A DNA stretch of 64,000 bases from Fibrobacter sp. (lineage in GTDB: Bacteria; Fibrobacterota; Fibrobacteria; Fibrobacterales; Fibrobacteraceae). Below are positions 26,279 to 35,362 of this stretch, in pieces. The number at the start of each line of letters is the position of its first letter. The stretch's first letter is position 1. The DNA lies in NCBI RefSeq assembly GCF_017545445.1, contig NZ_JAFWOM010000069.1:1-64000 (forward strand), in the 5' to 3' direction. A program made the translations under genes and the position numbers. Under the pieces are notes generated by a model. It worked only from the letters and a program-made list of their open reading frames with translations, had not been told where the DNA came from and did no database searches.

Positions 26279-27226
26279 ATGCTATCCATCGAAGCTGCAA
26301 AAAATTTAGAGGATCTGTTCCAGATCAAAGCCGCCATCATGCGACAAAAGCTCGAAGATGTTGGCGGTCGAAATGGCGTGATGGAAATTTTGGATTTGTC
26401 CCTTGAAGCATATAAACGTAAAGATTATCAGAAATCGCTGAAAATTATTGCCCCGTTGATGGAGGCTTTGAAAAATCATCCGTTCGTATCAAATGATTCG
26501 GTTACGTTCGTTTCTATTTCTGACAGGATGGAGTGGGCACTTTATCTGCACTACTACCAAGCTTCTTCAAATCAACAGATAAAAAATATCAGTGCCGTAT
26601 GTCCTGCGGATTGGATTTACCGCCAATACGCTTTGACTTCTTTGGATTTAGGGGATTATGATGGTGCACGGAATGCGGTGAACGAAGCTATCAAGTGGAA
26701 CCCGACGTCGGCAAAATGCAGAATCTTGTTTGCGATGCTAAGCAGTGCAGAAGGCCACTGGGATGAGCTGCTCCAAGAGACGATTTCTGCCATGAAATGT
26801 GCGTACCGTTCGAACGATTTGGTCCATTGCTTCCGATTCCTGAAAGATTATTTTATTAATAAAAAGATGTATAAAGAAGCGGTGTATTGCAGTTTTTTGC
26901 GTGCTCGTTTTTCGTCTTCCCACGAAGTGCTGTGCGATATTGTTGACGATATGATTGCGCTTGTCAATAGGGCCGATTTTGACTATAAAAGCGTCACCGA
27001 TGACGACATGGCTGAAACCTGCAATAAGTATGGCTTTTCATCGAGCTTTTATCCCGAAGTGCTTACGGTCGCCCAGAGAAATTACGAAGAAATGTATTTG
27101 GCGGGAAAGACTGAAAAAGCAAATTATTTTGCACAAATTATGGCGGACTTGAAAACGGAACAAGAAAAAAGAGATTCCATCAGTTTAAAGCAACTCGTCG
27201 AACGTCACCGAAACATTGTGAGCTAG
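26279..27226 (+). CDS. TPR-like cytosolic protein of unknown function
   Basis: 315 residues, no signal peptide. Helical pairs resembling tetratricopeptide repeats are seen around residues 40-65 (LEAYKRKDYQKSLKIIAPLMEAL) and 115-150 (RQYALTSLDLGDYDGARNAVNEAIKWNP). The remainder is also mostly helical. No catalytic motif. No clear ribosome binding site; AT-rich upstream region. Stops three bases before the convergent stop of the permease gene. Probably a protein-interaction scaffold; nothing more can be said. Confidence 0.6.
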   Translation: MLSIEAAKNLEDLFQIKAAIMRQKLEDVGGRNGVMEILDLSLEAYKRKDYQKSLKIIAPLMEALKNHPFVSNDSVTFVSISDRMEWALYLHYYQASSNQQIKNISAVCPADWIYRQYALTSLDLGDYDGARNAVNEAIKWNPTSAKCRILFAMLSSAEGHWDELLQETISAMKCAYRSNDLVHCFRFLKDYFINKKMYKEAVYCSFLRARFSSSHEVLCDIVDDMIALVNRADFDYKSVTDDDMAETCNKYGFSSSFYPEVLTVAQRNYEEMYLAGKTEKANYFAQIMADLKTEQEKRDSISLKQLVERHRNIVS

Positions 27227-27229
27227 GTT

Positions 27230-28000
27230 TTATTTTGCAATCAAGTCTATGACGAGGGCGATTGCCATGCCGATGCTGCAAACGCTGATGAATCGCTGAA
27301 TGAACTTGTTGCCTTTTTTGCGCTGTGTAAAACTGCCGAGGTAGCCGCCAAGCCACGCTCCTGCTGCCATGACGAGGGCGATGGGCCAGTCGATTTTTCC
27401 TGCAACGCCAAGAGCGATCGTGCTTACGAGTAAAAATACATTGGTAAGTGCGTTCTTGAGAGCGTTCACGTGAATGGGGTCAAGTCCGGTGTAACGCGTA
27501 AGCCCGAAAATTTGTACGAAGCCGACGCCGACTTGCACAATGCAACCGTAAATAGCGATGGCGAAAAAACCGAGGGCGCCTTTAATCGTGAGCTTTGCTG
27601 GCGGAACTTCGGGAGGCTTGCCGAGAATGTCCTTGCGCAAGTTGCTCATCACGACCACAAGGCAAATAACAACCGCGAGAATCGCTTGGAACAGTTTGTC
27701 TCCAATGCGGACTAAAAAACACGCGCCAATCAGCGCTCCTAAAAATGTCGGCGCGAGGAGTTGCAAGAATAATTTTTTGTTCAAATAACCGTGCCGAGCG
27801 AGGTTCAACGCGCTGCTGAAATTCCCGATGATAAGCCCGATGCGGTTCGTACCGTTTGCGACAGTTGCAGGGAGCCCGAGAAAAATCATGATGGGGAGGC
27901 TAAGCGTAGAGCCGCCTCCGGCAATGCTGTTGATGAGGCTTACGACTCCGCCCAATATAAAGAATGCTGGATATTGGGCGTAATACCACCAGTCTGTCAC
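27230..28000 (-). CDS. TauE/SafE family membrane permease
   Basis: 256 residues from a GTG at 28000 that overlaps the stop of the upstream lipoprotein gene (GTGA), with AAGGAAC about nine bases before it. Eight or so hydrophobic segments. Family marks: GGVVSLINSIAGGGSTLSLP (about 15-34), GTNRIGLI, and in the second half GCIVQVGVGFVQI and GAWLGGYLGS. The family exports or imports small organic sulfur compounds and other anions; the substrate here is unknown. Translationally coupled to the lipoprotein, which may act with it at the envelope. Confidence 0.85.
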   Translation of the reverse strand: MTDWWYYAQYPAFFILGGVVSLINSIAGGGSTLSLPIMIFLGLPATVANGTNRIGLIIGNFSSALNLARHGYLNKKLFLQLLAPTFLGALIGACFLVRIGDKLFQAILAVVICLVVVMSNLRKDILGKPPEVPPAKLTIKGALGFFAIAIYGCIVQVGVGFVQIFGLTRYTGLDPIHVNALKNALTNVFLLVSTIALGVAGKIDWPIALVMAAGAWLGGYLGSFTQRKKGNKFIQRFISVCSIGMAIALVIDLIAK

Positions 28001-29268
28001 TTGCCGAGTTCCTTTTCGATGAACTTCTTGTTGCTTTCGACTTTTTCTTTTTGCGTTGTTTCCGGGTATTCCGCAAGGCACTTGTCAAGCGCTGCGATGG
28101 CGTCGTTCAGCAATTTCTTTTTCTTGGCTTCGTCTGTTTGCTTTTGCGATTTTGCAAAGAATTGCGATGTCGCTTTGCGTTGCTTGTTACAGTAAGCGTC
28201 GGCGAGGACGATGTATTTTTCGTTTGCTTCTTTGCGGAGCTTGCTCGACTTGAGCTTGTTCAGCAAATCTTTTGCCTTGTCGAATTTCTCGGTGGCGATA
28301 AGCGTATCGACCTTGGCGAGAGCTTGTTCGGGGTCGTTCTTTTCCCACATTTTTGCGGTTTCGGAATCGACTGCTTTTTCGAGTTCTGCAATGTGGTCGA
28401 TGAACGCCTGTACGTGAAGCGTGTCTTCGAAATCGCGGTAGCGGATGCGGAATTCTTCGGTTTGCTTGCGGGCTTCGGCGAATTGAGATTTTTCATCGGC
28501 GAGAGCCTTGATTCCGTTAAATTCTTTCGTCGCTTTCTTTAGCGTGTTCGTATAAGCGATTTGCTTTTGGCCTTTGGCCCAGTTGGCAAGCGAATCGCCC
28601 GGTGCGAGCTGTGCAATCAAGCTGTCTGCCGTTTCGGCGACCATGCTGTACGAAGACTGTACGCGGTTCATGTTCTGAATCTGGAGAGCCATTGATTCGA
28701 ACTCTTTCGCTTTTTCTTCGCGACGTTTCCCGAATGCGTCACGCAACGTGTCCGATTGGGCTTGCCATTGTTGCCACATCGGAGCCATCGAAGAAAAACT
28801 GTTTAGGATAACAGAAGCGGAATCGCTTTGGCCCGCTCTGTTGAGCGTATCGGCATAGCTGAACACGTAATTGGCGAGTGCGGGGAAAGCCTTGTATGGG
28901 TCCATCGTCGTTTCGAGCGTGCAGTGCGAAAAGTGCGTCTTGTCGCAAGGCGGCAACATCATCAAGACCGTATCGACTCTAGTTTGTACGAGAACCGTCG
29001 GCGTTGCATCCTGGGGTTGGTCGGGAGTTGTCAACTTGAACTGGTCAAGGATTTGCGTTGCGCTGTCGCCTGTGACAACCTGCATTTCGGAGTAAGTGCC
29101 AGTTTGTGTTTCTGCGGCTTGAACTGTGTCTTGCCCTAAAATGATAGACGTCTGCGTTTTTTCAGCGGGAGCTGTATCTGGAGAAGGGCATTGGTAGGCG
29201 ATGCACGCGGTGAGCGAAAATGCTGCGGTGATTGCTGCTGCTTGAACGAGAACCGTCGATTTTGACAT
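27997..29268 (-). CDS. Helical lipoprotein of unknown function
   Basis: 423 residues, with GGAG before the ATG. Signal peptide and lipobox FSLTAC (Cys22). The mature part is mostly charged helix, with coiled-coil-like stretches about 180-420 (KRREEKAKEFESMALQIQ, ALAKVDTLIATEKFDKAKDLLNKLKS) and a C-terminal tail of TPR-like helices (LLNDAIAALDKCLAEYPETTQKEKV). No enzyme motif seen. The stop overlaps the start of the permease gene, so the two are co-expressed. It may be an envelope assembly or scaffold lipoprotein, but this is only inference. Confidence 0.65.
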   Translation of the reverse strand: MSKSTVLVQAAAITAAFSLTACIAYQCPSPDTAPAEKTQTSIILGQDTVQAAETQTGTYSEMQVVTGDSATQILDQFKLTTPDQPQDATPTVLVQTRVDTVLMMLPPCDKTHFSHCTLETTMDPYKAFPALANYVFSYADTLNRAGQSDSASVILNSFSSMAPMWQQWQAQSDTLRDAFGKRREEKAKEFESMALQIQNMNRVQSSYSMVAETADSLIAQLAPGDSLANWAKGQKQIAYTNTLKKATKEFNGIKALADEKSQFAEARKQTEEFRIRYRDFEDTLHVQAFIDHIAELEKAVDSETAKMWEKNDPEQALAKVDTLIATEKFDKAKDLLNKLKSSKLRKEANEKYIVLADAYCNKQRKATSQFFAKSQKQTDEAKKKKLLNDAIAALDKCLAEYPETTQKEKVESNKKFIEKELGK

Positions 29269-29399
29269 GAAACGCTCCGAAAAATTTCGTTAATTACAGG
29301 ACTAAAGATAATAATTTTTTAGTGGCTAGTGGTTAGTAAACAGTGGTTGGGGCGTTGTCATCCTCGACTTGATCGAGGATTTAATGATTCTTCTTATTC

Positions 29400-30071
29400 T
29401 TAGAACTGCAATACCGCGTTGATGCCGCCGCCGGCACTTGCCAAATTCACTGTGGGGATGATTGTAATTTGTACAGATTGTTTTTGCAATTTGTATTGTT
29501 CCAAAGCCTCTTTATATTCGTCCCGCTTAACGGCATGCTTTTTATGTTCTTTGTATTTATTAACATTATATCCTAAAACAGCAAATCCGGTAAGAGTGCA
29601 AACAACACCTGTAACAACCAACATAGCAGCCGCTAATGCGTTTCCCATGGCTTCACCAAAAGCATTCGCATTATCTTTGATTGAATTGTTTTTTTTGGAT
29701 GATGAAGATTCTTTTTTGCTTGGGTTATATGTTATTCCCCAAATGAGAAAAGCTATACCTACACCAGTTACGCTACCTCCAACAGCGATTCCGGTAACAT
29801 TTGGTTTATAGTTTGCTTTTTTATTTTCTTGAGTAATTAAATCTTCGTAGTAAAGAATGGTGCTGTCGATTGCGGCAATGTTTATTGTGTTATTCTGTTG
29901 TGTGTTGGGTTTGACAATGTTTTTTTGCTTTTGTGAAGTGAGTTTGTTCAAGTCAATAAACGCTGGTTCATTGTTTTCTATTAGATTTGCTTGACTCTCT
30001 GTAGCGAATACGTTGCAGAAAAACGAACCACACAGTAAAATGGCGAAAAAGATATTTCTGCAATTTGCCAT
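29400..30071 (-). CDS. Small exported membrane protein, family member 1
   Basis: 223 residues, with AAGGAG upstream. Signal peptide (FFAILLCGSFFCNVFA), then a polar stretch, a DSxxxYYEDLI helix, a first hydrophobic segment about 94-115 (GIAVGGSVTGVGIAFLIWGI), a second about 140-165 (MGNALAAAMLVVTGVVCTLTGF), a basic helix (YNVNKYKEHKKHAVKRDEY) and the ending LASAGGGINAVLQF. It shares this layout with the proteins at 30703-31254 and 35363-35923. Function unknown; members flank the PBP gene. Confidence 0.65.
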   Translation of the reverse strand: MANCRNIFFAILLCGSFFCNVFATESQANLIENNEPAFIDLNKLTSQKQKNIVKPNTQQNNTINIAAIDSTILYYEDLITQENKKANYKPNVTGIAVGGSVTGVGIAFLIWGITYNPSKKESSSSKKNNSIKDNANAFGEAMGNALAAAMLVVTGVVCTLTGFAVLGYNVNKYKEHKKHAVKRDEYKEALEQYKLQKQSVQITIIPTVNLASAGGGINAVLQF

Positions 30072-30230
30072 AAAATTTTCTCCTTATTTTTTGTAAATAT
30101 ATACTATGAGTAAATAAAATGTTACGTATTTTGTAAAAAAAAACGTTTTTTGCATTTTTATTCAATAAATGCGCAATATCTTGCACATTTGCAATGCTAA
30201 GAGAGATTAATCAAGGACTTCACCTATGTT

Positions 30231-30303
30231 ATTCTGGAGCGGAACGTAGTGCAGCGATAGGATTCCCTTCTTCGTTATCCTCGACCTGATCGAGGATCTA
30301 AGA
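30231..30303. repeat. GTCATCCTGGA / ATCCTCGA-type repeats
   Basis: TTATTCTGGAG...GATAGGATTCC is followed by TTATCCTCGACCTGATCGAGGATCTAAG, a perfect ATCCTCGA...TCGAGGAT hairpin. A copy of the second unit stands at 29356-29385. The rest of the 30072-30328 gap is an AT-rich upstream region. Confidence 0.7.
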
Positions 30304-30328
30304 CATTTATCTTTACAAAAACCTAGCC

Positions 30329-30712
30329 CTACTGCATCACTTGTATGTGATAATGTTCCTTACCGACGCGGAGAATGAACTTGCCCGAATGCGGCACTGC
30401 AATGTTTAAAGAGCCTGCATTGAAGTTCCACATTCCGCTTTTGATAACCTGCCCAATCGCATTGACGAGCGAGTAATTGTTTTTCGAATTTCCTGACGAA
30501 TTTGCAATCCTGTTCACAGTAATGTTTCTGCCTTGCGTTGCAATGCTGTAATTTGTTTGAATATTTTTGACGCTGCCCATCGAACGCCTATACTTAATCG
30601 AATTCGTGGAATCGACAACTTTCGGCTTTTCAGACGTTGCGATTATCGCGGTGATGGATTTTGCGGGGAGCGTAAGCGAAATCTTGTCGCCTGCGATGGC
30701 GGCTAGAATTGG
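30329..30712 (-). pseudogene. C-terminal stump of a secreted glycosidase-like protein with sorting domain
   Basis: An open minus-strand frame of about 127 codons starts inside the last codons of the neighbouring gene and has no plausible start of its own until a Met 83 codons from the end. It begins PILAAIAGDKISLTLPAKS, like the last beta-strands of glycoside hydrolases with a beta-sandwich, and ends in a sorting-type beta module (NYSLVNAIGQVIKSG...GKFILRVGKEHYHIQV). The catalytic part is missing; the upstream border coincides with the stop codon of the small membrane protein gene. I read it as a truncated secreted enzyme. The exact enzyme family cannot be told. Confidence 0.55.
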
Positions 30713-31254
30713 AGTACCGCATTGATGCCGCCACCGGCGCTAAGTAAATTTACGGCAGGGGCAATTATGAGTTGGGCCGATTTCTTTTTTTGTTTGTACT
30801 TGTTCAACGCATTTTGGTAATCATCGCGTATATCAGCATTTCTTTTATGCTCACTGTATTTACTCCTGTTATATATATAAACAGGAAGACCTATAAGAAG
30901 TAAAGGAATTGATCCAATAACAGCAATTGCTCCTCCGAGTGCTTCAAACCCGTTCGATGTATTTGCTTGATATAATCCTGTGATAAAAAAAAGGGAGCCT
31001 ATGAAAGATAAGGGCGCTCCAATTATTATGCCGACGACATTTTGTGAGTATGAAGCGTCTTCATTGTATTTCTCTATCAATTTTTCGTAAAATTCGACAC
31101 TGTCTATTTCCATATTGGTGTTGTTTATGCTTGTTTCGTTGTGCTTTGTAATGTGCCATGTTTCATGCCATGGTGACATTCTTTGTGCTAATGCATTGCC
31201 GAACAGTGCGCATACCAATAAAAAGACTAAAATGATATTTTTACTCGTAGCCAT
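30703..31254 (-). CDS. Small exported membrane protein, family member 2
   Basis: 183 residues, with AAGGAG upstream. Signal peptide (IILVFLLVCALFGNALA-QR), helix DSVEFYEKLIEKYNEDAS, hydrophobic segments about 73-94 and 105-130, a basic stretch (YNRSKYSEHKRNADIRDDYQ) and the ending LLSAGGGINAVLQF, nearly identical to member 1. The two genes have the same leader (AAGGAGAAAAT) and start (MAxxKNI / MANCRNI). The 3' end abuts the glycosidase-like stump, as if this gene had been inserted there. Confidence 0.65.
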   Translation of the reverse strand: MATSKNIILVFLLVCALFGNALAQRMSPWHETWHITKHNETSINNTNMEIDSVEFYEKLIEKYNEDASYSQNVVGIIIGAPLSFIGSLFFITGLYQANTSNGFEALGGAIAVIGSIPLLLIGLPVYIYNRSKYSEHKRNADIRDDYQNALNKYKQKKKSAQLIIAPAVNLLSAGGGINAVLQF

Positions 31255-31365
31255 ATAATTTTCTCCTTATCCTCTGTAATATACTTTGGTATAAGGAAAA
31301 AATTGCATATTATCTACAAGACAATATTCCAAAAAAGAGGATGCTACTCCCCTCATATTCTCATA

Positions 31366-31552
31366 TGTCACCCCGGATTCATTCCGGGGCCGACTTACAC
31401 GGAACTTTTTACTGTCATCCCGCGACCTGTGCTGAGCTGTGTCGAAGTAAGGCGGGCTGGACTGTGCAGTGTTTTATCCCTAGTTCTATAGTAAACGATA
31501 AAAGTGAGTTCTCATAAAAACTGACCCCGGCACAGTGGCCGGGGTGACAATA
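31366..31552. repeat. Palindromic repeats downstream of the PBP gene
   Basis: GTCACCCCGGA...TCCGGGGCCG (31366-31392), a GTCATCCCGCGACC...GGCGGG unit (31412-31456), and ACTGACCCCGGC...GCCGGGGTGACA (31521-31550). The last unit may end PBP transcription, but no T-run is present. No gene in 31255-31565. Confidence 0.7.
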
Positions 31553-31565
31553 AAAAATATTTCGT

Positions 31566-34500
31566 CTAATCTGCGTCTGCTTCGATAGGCACGAATGCGT
31601 TCTGGCTGTTGAAGTTTTCAGGCAAATCCCAGTCGTCGTCCTTGGGCATGGCAGCTTGCGGTTTTGGCGGCTGAACGACGGGCTTTGCGGTTTGTGGGGC
31701 CGGTGTGCTTGCCGCGGTTGCGGTTGATGTTGCCGTTCCCTGCTGCGGTGCGGTTCCAGCGGCGGGCTGCGTTCCTGCGGCGTTCTTCGCGGCTTCGGCG
31801 GCACGTTTTGCAGAATCGGCCTTCATCACTTCGGAAACGGGCCTTGCATCAGCCGGAATCGCCTGCGCTTGCGTCGTTTGCGGAGCTGTTCCTGCCTGCG
31901 TCGCGGAACCCGTTGCGTTTGTTTGTGCTCCGGTATCCGGTGTTGCGGTCTGCGGCATCGGCAAGCTTACGACAATGCCCGATTTTGCGATGGTTTCTGC
32001 GGCAATCTTCTGCACTTGCGGCGGCGTGAATCCCGGCACGTCGAGCCACGGCAGCGGGCGCCCTTTTTCGCCGCGGAGTAAAGCTTCGCCGGTCAGCGGG
32101 TCAACTGTCAATTCGCCGCGTTCGTTTGTCAGCATCAGCGGCACTTCGCCTGTTGCAATCATCGAAATATCGAGGAAGTCAATCTGCCTTGGAATTCCGA
32201 GAATTTCAATTTCTTCCTTGGCGAATTCGGCCCATTGCGGGAGGCCGCCCGAAGCGCCTGCAATACGCGTACGTCCCGATTTCAAGGGCTTGTTGTCGTC
32301 AAAGCCGACGTAGCTTCCGATAGCGACAACGCTATCCAGCGCGATTCCGTTCTTTTCTTTCACGTACGTCGGGAGCGCTCCCAAGAATGCCACGTTCCTA
32401 TAATCGTTTGTCGTACCCGTCTTGCCCATCACCGGGAAGCGGAGCTTGTTCGAACCTTCAGGATTCTTGACGCTGAGCGCCGAGAGTTGGCTGTGGGCTG
32501 TACCGTTCGTGAACACGGAACGCAACATGACGCCCATCTGGGTCGTTACAGTATCGTCAAGCACCGTCTTGGATTCCATCTTGTTCCTGAAGATGACGCG
32601 TCCATCGCGGTTCCTGATTTCCTTGATAAAGCAGGGGTCCGACCAGTCGGCATCCTTGCATTTGAAAACTTTTCCGGTGAGAATCGTCTGGTAGGCAGTG
32701 CTGATTTCTGCAAGCGTAATGTCGTTCACGCCGAGCGGCATGCTGAACACTTTCTGCAATTTCTGGTGGATGCCGATTTCGTGTGCGAAACGTGCGTATT
32801 CCGACATGGAAAGGGCTCGACGGTAATCCGGCCAATAACGCAGGTGCTCCATGCTATAGTAATCCGCGTCGCTATCGACGGGTTCAATCATCGCGTTCAA
32901 ACGCTTGAAATCTGCAAGCGAGAAGTTGTCTGCGAGTTTCACGGAATCGAGCGGCAACAAGTTTGCTGATTCATCCGGATCGAGTTCCTGGATTTCGCGG
33001 GCTCGCCAAATTTCGGAGTAACGCTTGAAGTTGTGGTTGACGTACTTCGTCATCTTGGCGTCGCGTTTAGCTTGTTTTAAGCCGATGTCGTTGAACGTCC
33101 CGTAACGCAGATTTTGCACGGCGCGGGCTTGCAATACTTTGCCGTCGTTCATGTAGCGCTCGACAAGGGCGTCGCGGGCCTTTGTGAATTCAATTTCACG
33201 CTTGACTTCTTCTTTTATCATGAGGCCAAACTTGTCGCGTAAGCGTTCGACGAAGCGTATGCGTTCTTCACCCGGTTCACGTGCAAATCCGTTTTCGCGG
33301 GCGACATCTTCGAATTCCTTGTCGGATAGCTTGTCCAAAAGATGTTCCAGCAGCCAAACGCTGGCGATGTTTTCGGAACGAGTCGCCGCCCACGCGATGC
33401 TCACCACGTCGCCCTTGTTCTTGTGGTCGGGGCGCGGGAAATAGAACTGGTTGCCGTACTGGAATGCGTTGAATTCGTTTTCGAGGTTGTCGAGATAATT
33501 CCAATGGTATTTCAGCGCGAGTGCGTAAAGGAGCGGCTTCCAGCTGGAACCGAGCTGGCGGAGCGCCTTGAAGCTACGGTCAAATCCCGTGTTGTGGAAC
33601 CCGCCCTGGCTTGCGAGTACCTTGCCGTTCCGGATGGCGATGAGAGCTCCTTGCAGTACCGGTTCCGTTTCGATTTTGCACGGGGCGTAACCGTCAATCG
33701 GGGTTTCGTCGATGATGCTCACGAGGAGGATGGCGCCCGGCTTGAGCTGGGTCGCGAGAATCTTGTTCACATCGCCGCCCGCGAGTTTCGCAAAGTCGTT
33801 GACCGCCTGTTCTGTAACGATGCCTTTCAGTTGTCCGAAGTTCAGCTTGAGCGATTGCAGTCTTCCGGTCGTATCGAAAAATACGCTATCGACGGCGCCG
33901 TACAAGTAATCGCCTTTGCGTGCGGTGCGTGCCCTGTTCGCAAATTGAGCCTTGGGGAGCACGAAACCGCCCAGTTGCAGCTGCAAGTTGCTGATGTTTG
34001 TCTGCAATGCGCGCTTGGCGGCGTCTTGGGACTTTGCGTTCAACGTTGTCGTGATTTCGAGCTGGGCCTTGCGCCAGTCTTCGATGCCTTCTTCCTTGAA
34101 CAGTTCGTGGAAGTAGTCGCTGTCGAGGCGTTCTTCCAAGCGTTCGAGCGTCGTGCTCATCGTGAAGCGGAAGTTACCGTGGTTGAATTCCAGCGGCTTT
34201 TCGGTGGCCTTGTTCATGTCGGCCTGTTCGATGTAGCCTTCTTCGACCATGCGCCCGAGCACGTACCGGAGTCTATCTTCGCCACGTGCGATAGCCATTT
34301 TTCGGCGTTCTTCGGTACGTTGGATGAACGGGTCGTAGTTGAACGGCCCCTTGACCGAGCCGGCGATGAATGCGCATTCGGCAAGCGTCAAGTCCTTGAG
34401 TTCCTTGTTAAAGAAATACTGTGCCGCGATGGCAACTCCCTTGCCCGTGCCCGAAACGTGGAACTGGTTCAGGTAAAATTCCAGAATGTCTTCCTTGGAG

Positions 34501-34979
34501 AAATGCTTCTCCATGCGCAGCGCGTTCAGGAATTCCTTGAGCTTTTCCTTGATGCTGCGTTCTTCGCGACCGAAAATGTTCTTGACCGTCTGCTGCGTTA
34601 GCGAGGAGCCGCCCTGGGTGATGCGCCCGGACTTCACGTTGTTGACCATGGCGCGCATGAACCCCTTGAGGTCATAGCCGTTGTGCGTCCAGTAGCGGGA
34701 GTCTTCGGCGGCGATAAGGGCGTTGACCAAATTGACCGGAATGTCGCCGTAAGGGACATAGACGCGGTGGTTCGCATCGAAGAATGCACCTAGCAAGCTT
34801 TCGCCGTCTTCATAGAACACGCGGGTTTCGCCCGAAAGAACCTGCAAAATGTTGGCGCGGTTGAATTGATTGTCCGGGTCGCGTTCCGGGAGAATCTTGA
34901 ATACGACAATATAAAAGGGGATGCAGCAAATTAAGGCTACGAGGATAATGGCGACAATGATTTTGACGAATTTGTTCAT
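31566..34979 (-). CDS. Class A penicillin-binding protein (bifunctional peptidoglycan synthase)
   Basis: 1137 residues from the ATG at 34979 (a longer frame to 35084 adds 35 unlikely residues). One N-terminal membrane anchor (about 5-30). The glycosyltransferase domain (GT51) has catalytic Glu92 in AAEDSRYW and GGSSLTQQTVKN (123-134). The transpeptidase domain has SxxK as SSWK near residue 474, SEN soon after, and KTGTT near 850. A large insert between the SEN and KTG motifs carries many charged residues. The C-terminal 190 residues are a Pro/Ala/Gln/Thr-rich tail of low complexity, unusual in length. It acts in the periplasm on lipid II. An LpoB-like activator is encoded at 55435, though not beside it. 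Confidence 0.93.
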   Translation of the reverse strand: MNKFVKIIVAIILVALICCIPFYIVVFKILPERDPDNQFNRANILQVLSGETRVFYEDGESLLGAFFDANHRVYVPYGDIPVNLVNALIAAEDSRYWTHNGYDLKGFMRAMVNNVKSGRITQGGSSLTQQTVKNIFGREERSIKEKLKEFLNALRMEKHFSKEDILEFYLNQFHVSGTGKGVAIAAQYFFNKELKDLTLAECAFIAGSVKGPFNYDPFIQRTEERRKMAIARGEDRLRYVLGRMVEEGYIEQADMNKATEKPLEFNHGNFRFTMSTTLERLEERLDSDYFHELFKEEGIEDWRKAQLEITTTLNAKSQDAAKRALQTNISNLQLQLGGFVLPKAQFANRARTARKGDYLYGAVDSVFFDTTGRLQSLKLNFGQLKGIVTEQAVNDFAKLAGGDVNKILATQLKPGAILLVSIIDETPIDGYAPCKIETEPVLQGALIAIRNGKVLASQGGFHNTGFDRSFKALRQLGSSWKPLLYALALKYHWNYLDNLENEFNAFQYGNQFYFPRPDHKNKGDVVSIAWAATRSENIASVWLLEHLLDKLSDKEFEDVARENGFAREPGEERIRFVERLRDKFGLMIKEEVKREIEFTKARDALVERYMNDGKVLQARAVQNLRYGTFNDIGLKQAKRDAKMTKYVNHNFKRYSEIWRAREIQELDPDESANLLPLDSVKLADNFSLADFKRLNAMIEPVDSDADYYSMEHLRYWPDYRRALSMSEYARFAHEIGIHQKLQKVFSMPLGVNDITLAEISTAYQTILTGKVFKCKDADWSDPCFIKEIRNRDGRVIFRNKMESKTVLDDTVTTQMGVMLRSVFTNGTAHSQLSALSVKNPEGSNKLRFPVMGKTGTTNDYRNVAFLGALPTYVKEKNGIALDSVVAIGSYVGFDDNKPLKSGRTRIAGASGGLPQWAEFAKEEIEILGIPRQIDFLDISMIATGEVPLMLTNERGELTVDPLTGEALLRGEKGRPLPWLDVPGFTPPQVQKIAAETIAKSGIVVSLPMPQTATPDTGAQTNATGSATQAGTAPQTTQAQAIPADARPVSEVMKADSAKRAAEAAKNAAGTQPAAGTAPQQGTATSTATAASTPAPQTAKPVVQPPKPQAAMPKDDDWDLPENFNSQNAFVPIEADAD

Positions 34980-35113
34980 TTTTCTTTGTAAATTGTTGTC
35001 TATTAACGACTTACAAGATACAAAAGTTTTGGCGGGGTGTCTTGCAGGAACCGCGATTTCGTATAAAAATAGAGCTTTTTTCAAGGAAAATTAATGTTTT
35101 TACTTATTACCCC

Positions 35114-35142
35114 TTGAAATTTTTCTGAAATTTTGTTAAAAT
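35114..35142 (+). promoter_or_regulatory. Promoter of tRNA-Ser
   Basis: TTGAAA (35114-35119), a 17-base AT spacer and TAAAAT (35137-35142), placing the start of transcription just upstream of the tRNA at 35158. Confidence 0.75.
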
Positions 35143-35157
35143 TAGTGTCCCCAAGAT

Positions 35158-35246
35158 GGGAAGATGGCCGAGCTGGCCGAAGGCGCGTCCCTGCTAAGGA
35201 CGTATAGGACTTAATCCTATCGCGAGTTCGAATCTCGCTCTTCCCG
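35158..35246 (+). tRNA. tRNA-Ser (anticodon GCU)
   Basis: Acceptor stem GGGAAGA / TCTTCCC, anticodon stem-loop GTCC-CTGCTAA-GGAC with anticodon GCT, a long variable arm (TATAGGA...TCCTATC) as expected for class II Ser tRNA, and T-arm GCGAG-TTCGAAT-CTCGC. The CCA end is not encoded. It reads AGC and AGU codons. Own promoter upstream and terminator downstream, so a single-gene unit. Confidence 0.97.
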
Positions 35247-35254
35247 CTGAAAAG

Positions 35255-35282
35255 CCCCGAGTCGAAAGACTCGGGGTTTTTT
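35255..35282 (+). terminator. Terminator of tRNA-Ser
   Basis: Perfect 9-bp stem CCCCGAGTC / GACTCGGGG with GAAA tetraloop, followed by six T. Confidence 0.95.
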
Positions 35283-35283
35283 C

Positions 35284-35335
35284 TAATGACAACGACCAAC
35301 TACTAATAACCAATGACCAACAACCAATATCCAAA
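35284..35335. repeat. AACCAATGACCAAC-type short repeat
   Basis: Degenerate 6-8 base units (CTAATGAC, CAACTACTAATAACC, AATGACCAAC) between the tRNA terminator and the next gene. Same family as at 13621-13668 and 47092-47126. Confidence 0.6.
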
Positions 35336-35362
35336 AAACAAAATAATTGTATATTCCAATAT

